A stretch of DNA of 64,000 nucleotides from Bosea sp. (in: a-proteobacteria) (GTDB taxonomy: Bacteria; Pseudomonadota; Alphaproteobacteria; Rhizobiales; Beijerinckiaceae), in the NCBI GenBank assembly GCA_023910605.1, contig JAAVVV010000001.1, positions 2,222,698 through 2,286,697 of the forward strand, read 5' to 3'. The notes under the pieces are model-generated. The model searched no databases. It was given only the letters and a program-made list of their open reading frames with translations, and was not told where the DNA came from. Made by a program: the position numbers and the translations under genes. Numbering within the stretch: the first letter of the stretch is position 1; each line of letters opens with the position of its first letter. This document shows, piece by piece, positions 19,475-29,562 of the stretch.

Positions 19475-19534
19475 AGGCTGTTCTGGATTAGCGCTTTTCG
19501 CTCCCCGAAAAGCGCACTACGGTTCGCAGCCTTC
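19473..19534 (+). terminator. Two-level stem-loop between mltG and yicC
   Basis: The inner stem is GCGCTTTTCG (19491-19500) with CGAAAAGCGC (19506-19515) around a CTCCC loop, 10 bp and perfect. An outer stem, GAAGGCTG (19473-19480) with CAGCCTTC (19527-19534), begins at the mltG stop codon. There is no T-run directly after the inner stem, so this may be a processing or repeat-type element and not a simple terminator. Confidence 0.5.
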
Positions 19535-19560
19535 ACACGACGATTCCGGACCATTCCCCG

Positions 19561-20448
19561 ATGATTTCGAGCATGACAGGCTTCGCGCGCGAAGCTGGTT
19601 CTCATGGAGCTGTCAGCTTCGCCTGGGAAATGAAGTCGGTGAACGGCCGCAACCTCGATATCCGGGTGCGCGTGCCGCCGGGCTTCGAGGCTGTGGGCGA
19701 GGAGGCCCGCAAGCTGGTGTCTGCCGTCGTCACGCGCGGCGCCGTCCAGGTCGGCCTCATGGTGCAGCGGGCCGAAGCGCGGCGCCCCGCTGTCCGGATC
19801 AACGCAGACGTGCTGACCTCGCTCGCCGAGGCGCTGGCCAGCCTGCCGACCTCGCTGCCGTTCCAGCCCGCCACGCTCGATGGTCTCTTGCAGGTCCGCG
19901 GCGTGGTAGAGGTAGAGGAACCCGACGAACAGGCGCTGGGCGCTGATGTTCAGCCGCATCTGGTGGCGGCCGCCGGCCGCGCAGCCGAGGCGCTGGCGTC
20001 CTCACGGCGGCAGGAGGGGCGTACGCTGCGCGACGTTCTGGCGGCGCAATTGTCCCGGATGAGCGAACTCGTGGCCATCGTCGAGAGCCATCCCGCCCGC
20101 AGCGCGGCAGCCATTCGCGCGCGCCTGGAGGCGCAGGTCTCGGCGCTGATGAATGGGCGCGAGAACACGCTTGACCCCGACAGGCTGTATCAGGAGGCAG
20201 CGCTTCTGGCCACGCGGGCGGATGTGCGCGAGGAGCTTGACCGGCTGGGCGCGCATGTCGATACCTCGCGCGAGCTGCTCGATCAGGGCGGCGCCGTTGG
20301 CCGCAAGCTCGACTTCCTCGCGCAGGAGTTCGGGCGTGAAGCCAGCACGCTTTGCGCCAAGGCCAATCATGTGGAGCTGTCGCGCGTCGGCCTGGAGTTG
20401 CGCGCGATCGTGGACCAGTTCCGCGAACAGGCGCAGAACGTGGAGTGA
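19561..20448 (+). CDS. YicC/YloC family endoribonuclease
   Basis: The 295-residue protein starts MISSMTGFAREAG and carries the family blocks EMKSVNGRNLDIRVR and, near the C terminus, DRLGAHVDTSRELLDQGGAVGRKLDFLAQEFGREASTLCAKA. YicC proteins in Escherichia coli and Bacillus are metal-dependent endoribonucleases. It lies directly before gmk (5 bp), a pairing found across many bacteria and one that supports the call. The central region is a long helix-rich stretch. Confidence 0.92.
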   Translation: MISSMTGFAREAGSHGAVSFAWEMKSVNGRNLDIRVRVPPGFEAVGEEARKLVSAVVTRGAVQVGLMVQRAEARRPAVRINADVLTSLAEALASLPTSLPFQPATLDGLLQVRGVVEVEEPDEQALGADVQPHLVAAAGRAAEALASSRRQEGRTLRDVLAAQLSRMSELVAIVESHPARSAAAIRARLEAQVSALMNGRENTLDPDRLYQEAALLATRADVREELDRLGAHVDTSRELLDQGGAVGRKLDFLAQEFGREASTLCAKANHVELSRVGLELRAIVDQFREQAQNVE

Positions 20449-20453
20449 AGCTG

Positions 20454-21092
20454 ATGGCACCAATCCAGCGCCGCGGCCTGATGCTGATCCTGTCCTCGCC
20501 GTCGGGCGCGGGCAAATCCACCCTGACGCGCCAGCTGGTTGCGGATGAGCCCGACGTTCGGCTGTCGATCTCGGTCACGACCCGGCCGCGCCGACCATCA
20601 GAGATCGACGGCAAGCATTATCACTTCATCACCGTGGATGACTTCAAGGCGATGCGCGATCGCGGCGAGTTGCTCGAGAGCGCGGAGGTCCACGGCAATT
20701 TCTACGGCACGCCGCGCCGCGCCGCCGAGGCGACCCTCGCCGAGGGGCGCGACATCCTGTTCGACATCGATTGGCAGGGAACGCGGCAGATCATGGCGCG
20801 GATGCGCCGCGACGTGGTGGCGGTTTTCATCCTGCCGCCCTCGATGGCCGAGCTGAAGACAAGGCTGGAACGCCGTGCGGAGGACTCGCCCGAGACAATC
20901 GGGCGAAGGCTGCGCAACGCGCGTGACGAGATCGCGCAATGGGGCATCTACGACTATCTCATCGTCAATGACGATCTCGGAAAGGCGTTCAACAGCGTCA
21001 AGGCGGTGCTCGCCGCCGAACGCATGAAGCGCGACCGGCTTGTGGGGCTGCCCGGCTATGTGGACGCGCTGCTCGCCGGAAACGGGACCTGA
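20454..21092 (+). CDS. gmk: Guanylate kinase
   Basis: Gmk phosphorylates GMP to GDP. From the ATG at 20454 the protein is 212 residues, with the P loop PSGAGKST at residues 16-23, [19 protein letters not shown] for GMP binding, and [11 protein letters not shown]. Frames open further upstream lie within yicC and are ignored. Its last 37 bases overlap the convergent rsmA gene, so the two stops lie inside each other's coding sequence. It closes the rightward fab-mltG-yicC cluster. Confidence 0.97.
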   Translation: MAPIQRRGLMLILSSPSGAGKSTLTRQLVADEPDVRLSISVTTRPRRPSEIDGKHYHFITVDDFKAMRDRGELLESAEVHGNFYGTPRRAAEATLAEGRDILFDIDWQGTRQIMARMRRDVVAVFILPPSMAELKTRLERRAEDSPETIGRRLRNARDEIAQWGIYDYLIVNDDLGKAFNSVKAVLAAERMKRDRLVGLPGYVDALLAGNGT

Positions 21093-21958
21093 TCGGCTGC
21101 ATCGCCGCCCCGCAGCCGTGACGCGACATTGGCCAGCGCCACGAAGCCCGCGACATCGATCGTCTCCGCCCTTGCCGTTTCGCTGATGCCCGACTGCGCG
21201 AACAGGGGCGGCAGCTCGACGCCCAACCCTTTCAGCGACTGCCGGAGCATCTTCCGGCGTTGGCCGAAGGCCGCCATCGTGACGCGCTGCAACTCGGCGA
21301 GATCGCAGGCCAGCGGCGCGGCGCGCGGCACGAGATGGACCACGCTCGACATGATCTTCGGCGGCGGCACGAAGGCGGAGGCTGCGACATCGAACAGGAT
21401 CCGCGCTTGCGTCCGCCAGCCGCACAGCACGCTCAATCGCCCGTAATTGGAGGGGTCCGACGGCGCGGCGACGATCCGCTCCGCCACCTCGCGCTGGAAC
21501 ATGAGCGTGAGCGAATCGAACCAGGGCGGCCAGGGCCCGCGCGTCAGCCACGCGATGAGGAGCGCGGTTCCGACATTGTAGGGCAGGTTGGCGACAATGC
21601 TGGCAGGCTCGCCGCGCAGGCGGGCAGGCATGTCCTCACGCATCGCGTCGCCATGGATGATCTCGAGGCGGCCGGGCCACCGCGCTGCGATTTCGGCCAG
21701 CGCAGGCAGACATCGCTCGTCGCGCTCGATGGCGATCACGCGCCCCGCGCCTTCCAGCAGCAGCGCGCGGGTGAGCCCGCCGGGTCCGGGCCCGATCTCC
21801 ACCACCGTGCGCCCTTCGATCGGGCCGCCGGCGCGTGCGATGCGGCGCGTCAGGTTGAGATCGAAGAGGAAATTCTGCCCGAGCGCCCGTTTGGCGAGCA
21901 ACCCGTGATGGTTGACCACATCGCGCAGGGGTGGGAGCCCGTCGGCGGCAAGCGTCAA
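21056..21958 (-). CDS. rsmA: 16S rRNA dimethyladenosine transferase RsmA (KsgA)
   Basis: RsmA dimethylates two adjacent adenosines near the 3' end of 16S rRNA. The 300-residue protein has the SAM-binding block [16 protein letters not shown], the catalytic NLPYNVGT motif, and [10 protein letters not shown], then a helical C-terminal domain. The start is a TTG at 21958 that overlaps the pdxA stop (TTGA), which fits translational coupling. No ATG is placed well before the conserved ALGQNFLFD segment. The 3' end overlaps gmk by 37 bp on the other strand. Confidence 0.96.
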   Translation of the reverse strand: MTLAADGLPPLRDVVNHHGLLAKRALGQNFLFDLNLTRRIARAGGPIEGRTVVEIGPGPGGLTRALLLEGAGRVIAIERDERCLPALAEIAARWPGRLEIIHGDAMREDMPARLRGEPASIVANLPYNVGTALLIAWLTRGPWPPWFDSLTLMFQREVAERIVAAPSDPSNYGRLSVLCGWRTQARILFDVAASAFVPPPKIMSSVVHLVPRAAPLACDLAELQRVTMAAFGQRRKMLRQSLKGLGVELPPLFAQSGISETARAETIDVAGFVALANVASRLRGGDAADQVPFPASSAST

Positions 21959-22998
21959 GGCGCCGCCCCCTCGCCCAGCCGCCGCGCCAGCCTCAGCGCC
22001 GCGAGCAAACTGTCCGGACGAGCGATGCCGCGGCCCGCTATGTCGAAGGCCGTTCCGTGATCCGGCGACGTGCGGACGAAGGGCAGGCCAAGCGTGACGT
22101 TCACGCCATCGTCGAAGGCCAGCGTCTTGGCCGGGATCAGGCCCTGATCGTGATACATGGTGAGCGCAGCGTCATAGCTGGCGCGTGCGCGCGCATGAAA
22201 CATCGTGTCAGCTGGCAGCGGTCCGCGTGCTTCAATGCCAAGGGCGCCGAGCGCGGCCACCGCAGGAGCAATGATGGCGTCATCCTCCCGGCCCATCGCT
22301 CCACCTTCGCCAGCATGAGGGTTGAGCCCCGCAACAGCGAGGCGCGGGGTCGCAATGCCGAAACGGGCCTTGAGTTCACGCGCGACGATCACGCCGGTTT
22401 CGACGATCAGTGCAGTTGAGATCAGGCCAGGAACAGCGCTGATCGGCACATGTATCGTAACCGGCACCACGGCGAGCTGCTCGCTCCAGATCATCATGAC
22501 CGGGCGCGGAGCTGCCTGGCCAGGCTCTCCTGCCAGCGCTGCGAGAAATTCGGTATGACCTGGATGGACGAATCCGGCGGCGTACAGAACCGATTTTGCG
22601 ATCGGGTTGGTGACGATGCCGGCGGCTTTGCCCATCTGCGTCAAACGGACCGCCATCTCGATGGCGCGAATGGTTCCTGCTGCGGTGGCGGGTTGAGGCT
22701 GTCCCGGCTCCGCTTCTGCATCAAGGCCGTGGTCGATCACCGGCAGTCCGGACCTGAAGCAGTCCTCAGCCTCTTCGGGCGCAGCAATGCGGGCAATGGG
22801 CGAGCCGAAGCCCATCATTGCTGCACTTCGACCAAGAGCGTGTGCAGAGCCGATCATTGCGAAAGGTGGCAGCCCCAACCTTTCCCGCTCGCTCCATAGC
22901 GTGAAGGCCAGTTCCGGGCCGATGCCGGCAGGGTCGCCCTGCGTCAGCAGCAGGGGTAGGCGGCGGGTCATCACGGTTGCGTCGCGCGTTGCGATCAC
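21955..22998 (-). CDS. pdxA: 4-hydroxythreonine-4-phosphate dehydrogenase PdxA
   Basis: PdxA oxidises 4-hydroxythreonine-4-phosphate in the DXP-dependent route to pyridoxal phosphate. The 347-residue protein has [15 protein letters not shown] at the N terminus, PGHTEFLA, the [10 protein letters not shown] block, and the C-terminal [12 protein letters not shown] and [14 protein letters not shown] blocks with metal-binding histidines. The GTG at 22998 overlaps the lptD stop as GTGA. An in-frame ATG at 22971 (MTRRLPLLL) is an equally good start by family length. The gene is joined directly to lptD with no surA between them. Confidence 0.96.
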   Translation of the reverse strand: MIATRDATVMTRRLPLLLTQGDPAGIGPELAFTLWSERERLGLPPFAMIGSAHALGRSAAMMGFGSPIARIAAPEEAEDCFRSGLPVIDHGLDAEAEPGQPQPATAAGTIRAIEMAVRLTQMGKAAGIVTNPIAKSVLYAAGFVHPGHTEFLAALAGEPGQAAPRPVMMIWSEQLAVVPVTIHVPISAVPGLISTALIVETGVIVARELKARFGIATPRLAVAGLNPHAGEGGAMGREDDAIIAPAVAALGALGIEARGPLPADTMFHARARASYDAALTMYHDQGLIPAKTLAFDDGVNVTLGLPFVRTSPDHGTAFDIAGRGIARPDSLLAALRLARRLGEGAAP

Positions 22999-25541
22999 TT
23001 GGCGCTTGGGATGCCGTCAGCATTCCCGCCGATCTGGTCGCCAAGGGCCTGACGGTGCGTGAATGCCCCAAGTGTACGCAGTTCAACCCGGAAGAGAATG
23101 CCCTGGTTCGTCCGCTCGCGCGTGCCTTCTGTCGTGTCCTTGAACGAGCTGAAGTAGCTCACATCGAAGATTGTGCACTCGTCCTGGTAGCGCGCGCCAA
23201 CCACTAGCGAACTCGGAGAGAAGCGCGGCGTGTTCAATTTCTGAGCTGGCAGCGGAAGCACCCGATCCGTCAGATACTTGTCGAGATCGTAGAGCACGCT
23301 GCCGCGCACGCTCCAGAACTGGCCAAGCTTCAGGCCGCTGCTCAATGAGATGCCCTCTCGGCGGAACGGCTGGGCGCGCTCGGGCTGGGCATCATAGCGC
23401 GCATAGGTGACAGACGCCCAGACCGGATCGATCTGCACAGTGGCAGCCACCTCGATCGCGCGCGCTGCAAAGGTTCGTTCGTCGAAGCGGCCCTTGGCGG
23501 TGACGGTGCCGTAAGGATTGGGCGAGAACTGCACCCGCGCGACATAGTCGGAATTGCGCGATTCAAGCCCGCTGTTGGCGCCGGAGTTGGTCATGTCCTG
23601 CGCCGCGAAGGAGTTGCGGCCCGACAGATGATAGGACTGGCCGACAAGGGCGTTGGCATAGGCGCCATTCGCGAAGGTGCCCGAATAGTTGAGACCATAG
23701 CTCATCCGGATGCCGCCTTCGGTGCGGTCATAGCCCGAGAACCGGTTCCACTGAAACAGGTTGGTGTCGTCGAAGACGAGGCTCTGCGCGTCCTCGTTCG
23801 GGGTGCGGCCGATCCTGGATTCGCTTGGCCGCGCAATGATCTGGGCCACGGGCGAGATCACATGATTGCCCGAGCCGATCGACATCACCAGCGGATAGGC
23901 ATAACTCAGCCCGATCGCTGGCATGAAGCGCGTGGCTGTGCCTTCCTGCGCGCCAAAGGCGCTCTGGAAACTGTTGTTGAAGCCGCCGGCATTCAACGTG
24001 GTGTAGAAGGCGTCGGCGCGCAACTGCGCGAACGGCGTCCAGACCTGGCCGATCGGGTCGATCATCTGGCGGCGCCATGAAATGCCGATCGAGGCGCGCG
24101 TGGCGGAACCGCCTATGCCGCGCAGCAGGCACTCGGAGCGATTGTAGAGGAAGCAGCCTTCATAAAAGGAAGCGGCAGGTGTCGTTCCCGTTGCCGGTCG
24201 GTTGACGAGATAACTCGATGCCGCGAACGGCGTTTTGCCTGACGGCATATCCGTTCCAGGTGTTGGAATCGTCTGGAATGCCGCCTGCTCACGGCTCAGG
24301 CTCGTCACATTGGCGTCGACCATGATCTCGCCGCCGAGCGCGCCGGGACCCTCGAAGCGCTTGTTGTAGTCGATCACCGGATGGACGACAGGCTGCTGCC
24401 GCTGCCAGTCGGTGTAGCTGAGCGGGCGGAAATGATAGGCACGCGCATCGAACCAGGCATTGGCGCTCTGGCCGTTGAGATAGACGGTCGAGGTCACTTC
24501 ACGGAAGAAGGTCGAGGTCAGCCCGTCAGTGCGCACGCGATAGTTGCGGTAGAAGTAGCGGTCGGTCGAGCCGGACACATCCCAGCCAAAGCGCCAGTTG
24601 CGATTGATGTCGAAGCTGCCGAACGTCTCGATGGAGCCGCGGAAGCGACGGTCACCTGCTCCGACGGGAGGCGCAGCGTAAACGCCGGGGTCGTTCTGGA
24701 AGATGCCTGCGGCGCGGATAGCGTAGGAGCCGTTGACCAGCCGGTGCCGCCACTCAGCCTGGCCAAGGAAGCCCTGCCGCGAAAAGAAGGTCGGCGTGAG
24801 GGTGAGATCGTAGTTGGGCGCCAGGTTCCAGAAGAACGGCACGCCGACGCCGACGCCAAGCTGCGTGCTGGAGAAGATGGTCGGGGAAAGAAACCCGGAC
24901 TGCCGCTTCACGGTCGAGTCAGGCGACCAGAAATAGGGAATATACGCGATGGGCACACCCGCGAGCTCCAGCGTCGAGCCCTCGAAATAGATCGTCTTCT
25001 CGTCACCCTTGTGGATGATCCTCTGCGAGCGCACCTGCCAAAGCGGCGGCCTTTCAGGATTGTCCTTGCACGGCTCGCAGGCCGTGTAGGTCCCGGTCTC
25101 GAAGCTGACAGTGTCGCCGGCCGACCGCTCGGCGCGCGGCGCGGCGAAGCGGCTGCGGTCGGGATTCTCGGTGCGCAGCGAATTGATGAAGCCGTCGCGG
25201 AAATCATCGGTGAGATCAAAGCGCGAGCCTGTTATGAGTTGGCCATTCGCTTCGGTAAGGCGGGCATTGCCTTCGGCGAAGACCCGCTTGGTCGCTCGGT
25301 TGTAAACAACGCGATCCGCCTCAAGCGTGCGACCCTGATAGAAGATCTGGACGTCGCCAACAGCTTCAACGGTGTTCTTGTCGTTGTTGTAAACCAGCTG
25401 CCTGGCTTCGATAAGCATGCGCTCGCGCGAAGGCTGGCCTTGCGCGGATGGGCCCTGTGCGCTGGCCGCGCCGAGAGACAGCACGAGAGTGAGCCCCGTG
25501 CCGGCAGCAAGACGGTGGATGCGCCTTGTCCGCGAAGTCAT
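22995..25541 (-). CDS. lptD: LPS-assembly protein LptD
   Basis: LptD is the outer-membrane barrel that, with LptE, inserts lipopolysaccharide into the outer leaflet. From the ATG at 25541 the product is 848 residues: a signal peptide with a clear AASAQG cleavage region near residue 29, an N-terminal OstA/LptA jellyroll (about residues 50-130, with NTVEAVGDVQIFYQGRTLEAD), and a long beta barrel. Two cysteine pairs (CEPC near residue 155 and CFLYNRSEC near residue 470) could form the interdomain disulfides seen in LptD. A GTG start at 25565 is possible. It follows lptG and overlaps pdxA at the stop. Confidence 0.95.
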   Translation of the reverse strand: MTSRTRRIHRLAAGTGLTLVLSLGAASAQGPSAQGQPSRERMLIEARQLVYNNDKNTVEAVGDVQIFYQGRTLEADRVVYNRATKRVFAEGNARLTEANGQLITGSRFDLTDDFRDGFINSLRTENPDRSRFAAPRAERSAGDTVSFETGTYTACEPCKDNPERPPLWQVRSQRIIHKGDEKTIYFEGSTLELAGVPIAYIPYFWSPDSTVKRQSGFLSPTIFSSTQLGVGVGVPFFWNLAPNYDLTLTPTFFSRQGFLGQAEWRHRLVNGSYAIRAAGIFQNDPGVYAAPPVGAGDRRFRGSIETFGSFDINRNWRFGWDVSGSTDRYFYRNYRVRTDGLTSTFFREVTSTVYLNGQSANAWFDARAYHFRPLSYTDWQRQQPVVHPVIDYNKRFEGPGALGGEIMVDANVTSLSREQAAFQTIPTPGTDMPSGKTPFAASSYLVNRPATGTTPAASFYEGCFLYNRSECLLRGIGGSATRASIGISWRRQMIDPIGQVWTPFAQLRADAFYTTLNAGGFNNSFQSAFGAQEGTATRFMPAIGLSYAYPLVMSIGSGNHVISPVAQIIARPSESRIGRTPNEDAQSLVFDDTNLFQWNRFSGYDRTEGGIRMSYGLNYSGTFANGAYANALVGQSYHLSGRNSFAAQDMTNSGANSGLESRNSDYVARVQFSPNPYGTVTAKGRFDERTFAARAIEVAATVQIDPVWASVTYARYDAQPERAQPFRREGISLSSGLKLGQFWSVRGSVLYDLDKYLTDRVLPLPAQKLNTPRFSPSSLVVGARYQDECTIFDVSYFSSFKDTTEGTRERTNQGILFRVELRTLGAFTHRQALGDQIGGNADGIPSAK

Positions 25542-25574
25542 GATCTCAACCACCTGCCCACGCACTCTCGTCCA

Positions 25575-26663
25575 CTAGCCGTCTTCCAGATGAAGAAGGG
25601 CCAGCACGCCGAGCAAACTCCCCAAAATGGCCGGCAACCAGGCAGCCATGGCGGGACCGATAATCCCGTTGGCCCCCAGATCCTCGGTCAACTCCGTGGC
25701 GACGTAAAGCACGAACCCAGCGATAACGCCACCCAGGACCATTCGAGCTACGCCACCAAATCGGAAAAATCTTAAGGAAACGGTCGCAGCCACCAGAATC
25801 ATCGCAAGCAGCAGAACGGGACGAGCGGTCAACGCGGCTTCCTGCAGCCGATACCGGGTGGCGTCGAGGCCCGCGCGTTCAGTCCGGTCGATCACCTCTG
25901 GCAGATCCCAATAGGAGACCTGGTCGGCCGGGGTGAAGCTACGACGGATCTGCTCGACCTCGAGATTGGTGGCCAGCACGGACGATTCATAAGTGCGCGG
26001 CTCGTCCATGATGGAAATCACCCGAACAGAGCTGAGTTCCCAGTAACCGCTGCGCAATACTGCGCGCGCCGCCTCAACCCGCTCGATGAAGAGCCCCTCG
26101 GGGTCGTAGTTGTAGAAAGTAACCTGATTGAGCTGCAGGCCCTGTTCAGTGGCGGAGATCGCGCGAATGACGGATTGCCCATCAACGCTTTTCTGCCGAA
26201 GCCAGATGACCTTGTCGGTCGTCTCGCGCCCGCTTTTTGCAAAGATCGCAGCCTCCATCTCGCCCGCCTTTTGCCGGAAGCTGGCGGCCATTGGGTTGAA
26301 CAGCAGCACCGATGCGATGCCAAGCGCCGCGCCCACCGCGAGTCCCGGCTGCAGGAATTGCCAGGCTGACACACCCGCCGCGCGGGCCACGACAAGTTCA
26401 AGCTTGCGGCTGAGCCCCAGAAGCGCGCCCATCGCCCCGAACAACACGGCGAAGGGCAGCACCTGCTCTGCAATGGATGGCGCCCGGTAGAAAGCCAAAG
26501 TCGCCATGGCTACGGCCGAGGCATCCCGCGCATCGCCGGCCCGGCGCATCAACTCCACGAAATCGAGCGTGAAAATCAGCAGATAAATCGTGAAGAAAAC
26601 GCCTGCGATCAGCTTGATGAAGCGCAGCGCGATATAGATGCCCAGCGTGCGGCCGATGATCAT
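25575..26663 (-). CDS. lptG: LPS export ABC transporter permease LptG
   Basis: LptG is one of the two inner-membrane permeases that extract lipopolysaccharide with the ATPase LptB. The 362-residue protein has three hydrophobic segments near the N terminus (IKLIAGVFFTIYLLIFTLDFVELMRR, with the LptF/G signature), a periplasmic jellyroll, and three C-terminal membrane segments. Its start overlaps the lptF stop as ATGA. It is immediately followed by lptD, so both ends of the LPS bridge are made from one message. Confidence 0.95.
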   Translation of the reverse strand: MIIGRTLGIYIALRFIKLIAGVFFTIYLLIFTLDFVELMRRAGDARDASAVAMATLAFYRAPSIAEQVLPFAVLFGAMGALLGLSRKLELVVARAAGVSAWQFLQPGLAVGAALGIASVLLFNPMAASFRQKAGEMEAAIFAKSGRETTDKVIWLRQKSVDGQSVIRAISATEQGLQLNQVTFYNYDPEGLFIERVEAARAVLRSGYWELSSVRVISIMDEPRTYESSVLATNLEVEQIRRSFTPADQVSYWDLPEVIDRTERAGLDATRYRLQEAALTARPVLLLAMILVAATVSLRFFRFGGVARMVLGGVIAGFVLYVATELTEDLGANGIIGPAMAAWLPAILGSLLGVLALLHLEDG

Positions 26664-27829
26664 GCCGGCCTCGCAAACCGTGTCCGCACCGCGCTCGCAA
26701 GCCCGTCCAACCAGGCGGCCAGGCGCGCTGTTGCGGGAGCGAATGTGGGCCGCGCGAAGATCAGCAGGAGGCAGGCCACGATCGCGAGCAGCGGCAGCGC
26801 ATAGGCGACATAGACCGCACCGGGCGCGCGGACCATCAGGCTCGACAGGGCGAAGCCGGCGATGCGCACGGCCATGACGGACAGGGCCGCGGCGGCCATG
26901 GCCGAGCCGCGCCCCTGGCGCGTGGTCCGCGGCTCGCCCAGCGCCGCGAATCCGATCAGGATGAAACAGATCACATAGATAGGCGCGAGGAACCGATCAT
27001 GCAGCTCCGCCCGGAAGCGCCCTTCGATCAGGCGATAATAGGCTTCGTTCGGATCCGGAAAGAGCAGGGCCTGCGTCGTCCGCTCGCGCGGTTTGAGGAT
27101 GACATCAGCCCCATCCTGTCCGAACGAAGACAGGTCCACGCCATAGCGGTCGAAGGTCACGATCGAGTTGTCTTCCGCCTTCGCGCTCTGACGCTGGATC
27201 GATCCCTTCTCGAGCACGAGGAAGGGCTTGCCCTCGATGTCGAGCGTCTGCCCGCGCTCGGCGATGTAGACCGAGGATTTTCCGGGCTCGCGGCTGTCGA
27301 GAAAGAAGATCCCGAGCAGGGCAGCGCCCGAGCGCTCGCGGTAATGGAAGGTGATGCCCTGGTCGAGCGAGGTGAACTGCCCCTCCTTCACCACATTGGC
27401 GATGAAGTCGCTCCTGATCTGCGTGATCATGTCGCGCAGCTCGCGGAAGCTTGCCGGCATCACCTGGAGCGTCATGACCGCCACCAGCGCGGCCGAGATC
27501 ACGGCCATGAGCGCAAACGGCTTGAGCAGCCGCCCCGGCGGCACGCCCGAGGCGCTCATGACGATCAGCTCTGAATCGCTGTTGAGCTTGTTGAGCGTGT
27601 AGAGCGTGGCCGCGAAGGCTGCGACGGGGGCGATCACGATCACAAGAGCGGGCAAGGAGAGGGCGGTGAACCTGAGGAACACCAGAATCGTCTGACCCTT
27701 GCCAGTCACGAGGCTGAGCTCGCGCAGGGCGGAAGTGATCCAGATGACGCAGGTGAGGCCCACGAGACAGGCTATCGCGGCGACCAGCATCGTCCTGAGC
27801 AGATAGCGGTCGAGCAATCCCAAACGCAT
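26660..27829 (-). CDS. lptF: LPS export ABC transporter permease LptF
   Basis: LptF pairs with LptG in the inner-membrane LPS extractor. The 389-residue protein has three N-terminal and three C-terminal membrane segments around a periplasmic domain of about 170 residues. The segment LNSDSELIVMSASGVPPGRLLKPF is the coupling-helix region typical of the family. It is the first gene of the leftward lptF-lptG-lptD-pdxA-rsmA run and is divergent from pepA. Confidence 0.95.
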   Translation of the reverse strand: MRLGLLDRYLLRTMLVAAIACLVGLTCVIWITSALRELSLVTGKGQTILVFLRFTALSLPALVIVIAPVAAFAATLYTLNKLNSDSELIVMSASGVPPGRLLKPFALMAVISAALVAVMTLQVMPASFRELRDMITQIRSDFIANVVKEGQFTSLDQGITFHYRERSGAALLGIFFLDSREPGKSSVYIAERGQTLDIEGKPFLVLEKGSIQRQSAKAEDNSIVTFDRYGVDLSSFGQDGADVILKPRERTTQALLFPDPNEAYYRLIEGRFRAELHDRFLAPIYVICFILIGFAALGEPRTTRQGRGSAMAAAALSVMAVRIAGFALSSLMVRAPGAVYVAYALPLLAIVACLLLIFARPTFAPATARLAAWLDGLASAVRTRFARPA

Positions 27830-27922
27830 CGGTGCCGTTGTCTCCTCAGGTCGCCAGCTGGGGGCGGGCGATGTTCAGCGCGCAAAACACGGCGAGTTTG
27901 TGGCGTGGCTGACCGCGCCGGC

Positions 27923-27950
27923 TTGTGACGATCGAGGTTTGCGTTACAAC
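27923..27950 (+). promoter_or_regulatory. Possible sigma-70-type promoter for pepA
   Basis: TTGTGA (27923-27928) and TACAAC (27945-27950) are 16 bp apart in the 220-bp divergent gap between lptF and pepA and point toward pepA. Each box matches the consensus at four of six positions. This is a weak sequence-only call. Confidence 0.3.
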
Positions 27951-28049
27951 ATCCTCGCACGCCGGGTCAAAAGTCGGCAATCCGTTCCCGGAGCCGCATT
28001 CCTGCCGCTGCACCCTGCAGCGGATTGCATCCACCAAGCATGAGGCACA

Positions 28050-29534
28050 ATGATGGTTGACCGTCTCAAAATCGAACTCAGGCCCCTCGCGCCTCCGTCA
28101 TCGGGCGATGTCGCCATCCTTGTCTTCGATGATCTCGCCATGCCGGCAGACGTGCCGCAGGCCGTTGCCGAGGCTGCCGCCCGGGTTGCCGCGATCGAGC
28201 AGTTCAAGGGAAAGGCGCTGAGCACGATCCAGACCATGGCCCCGGCAGGCAGCGGCTTCGACCGCATCGTGCTCGTCGGCCTCGGCGCGCGCGACGATTC
28301 CGCCAAGATCGACTGGCCGGCCATCGGCGGCGTCATCGCTGGCAAGATCGCCGCGCGCAGGCCTCTTGCGGCGCTTCTTGCCAGCTCGGCCGGTCCTCTC
28401 TCGCCGGCCCAGGCGGGGGATGTCGCGCTGGGCGCCAGGCTGCGCAGCTACAGCTTCGACCGCTACAAGACCAAGAAGCCCGACGCCGAACCCAATGTCG
28501 GGGGCGAACTGGCGCTGCACGTCGCCGACACGCTGAAGGCCCGCAAGGCCATGAAGGTGAGGGACGCGGTGGCTGAAGGTGTGTGCCTCGCCCGCGATCT
28601 CGTGAACGAGGCGCCCAACGTCCTTGGCCCCGAGGAGTTCGCGGAGCAGGCCGAGGCTTTGTCGAAGCTCGGCGTCGAGGTGGAGGTCCTGGGCGAGAAG
28701 CAACTCAAGAAGATCGGCATGCGCGCCCTGCTCGGCGTAGGGCAGGGTTCCCACCGCGAAAGCAAGGTCGCCATCATGCGCTGGAACGGCGGCAAGGAGG
28801 GCGCCCAGCCCGTCGCCTTCGTTGGAAAGGGCGTGGTCTTCGACACCGGCGGCATCTCGATCAAGCCGGCCGCCGGCATGGAGGACATGAAAGGCGACAT
28901 GGCCGGCGCCGGCTGCGTGGTCGGGCTGATGCACGCGCTTGCCAGCCGCAAGGCCAAGGCGAATGTCATCGGCGCCATCGGTCTGGTCGAGAACATGCCC
29001 GACGGCAAGGCGCAGCGGCCGGGCGACATCGTGCGCTCGCTCTCTGGCCAGACGATCGAGATCATCAACACCGATGCCGAGGGCCGGCTCGTTCTCGCCG
29101 ACGTGCTCTGGTACGTGCAGGACAAGTACAAGCCCCAGTTCATGGTGAACCTTGCCACCCTCACCGGCGCGATTCTGGTGGCGCTGGGCAAGGAAAATGC
29201 CGGTCTTTTCTCCAATGACGACAAGCTGGCGGAGCGCCTGTTCGAGGCCGGAAAGGCCACGGGCGAAACGGTCTGGCGCATGCCCATGTCGGCGGCCTAC
29301 GACAAGATCATCGATTCCAAGTTCGCGGATGTGAAGAACTCCGCCGGCCGCGACGCCGGCTCGATCACCGCGGCGCACTTCCTCAAGCGCTTCGTCAACG
29401 ACACGCCCTGGGCGCATCTCGATATCGCCGGCACGGCCATGGGTTCGCCGCAGACCGAGATCAGCAAGGGCTGGGCCTCGGGCTGGGGCGTGCGCCTGCT
29501 CGACCGGCTGGTCGCGGACCACTACGAGGGGTGA
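28050..29534 (+). CDS. pepA: Leucyl aminopeptidase (M17)
   Basis: PepA removes N-terminal residues from peptides, using two metal ions. The 494-residue protein has the M17 domain order: an N-terminal macro-like domain, then the catalytic domain with [24 protein letters not shown], and the signature [12 protein letters not shown]. Lys in VGKGV and Asp/Glu in the later blocks are the expected metal and catalytic residues. Two ATG codons at 28050 and 28053 are equivalent starts. It leads into holC, as in many proteobacteria. Confidence 0.97.
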   Translation: MMVDRLKIELRPLAPPSSGDVAILVFDDLAMPADVPQAVAEAAARVAAIEQFKGKALSTIQTMAPAGSGFDRIVLVGLGARDDSAKIDWPAIGGVIAGKIAARRPLAALLASSAGPLSPAQAGDVALGARLRSYSFDRYKTKKPDAEPNVGGELALHVADTLKARKAMKVRDAVAEGVCLARDLVNEAPNVLGPEEFAEQAEALSKLGVEVEVLGEKQLKKIGMRALLGVGQGSHRESKVAIMRWNGGKEGAQPVAFVGKGVVFDTGGISIKPAAGMEDMKGDMAGAGCVVGLMHALASRKAKANVIGAIGLVENMPDGKAQRPGDIVRSLSGQTIEIINTDAEGRLVLADVLWYVQDKYKPQFMVNLATLTGAILVALGKENAGLFSNDDKLAERLFEAGKATGETVWRMPMSAAYDKIIDSKFADVKNSAGRDAGSITAAHFLKRFVNDTPWAHLDIAGTAMGSPQTEISKGWASGWGVRLLDRLVADHYEG

Positions 29535-29562
29535 TGCCGGCTGCGGGGCTGACGAGGTCGTG

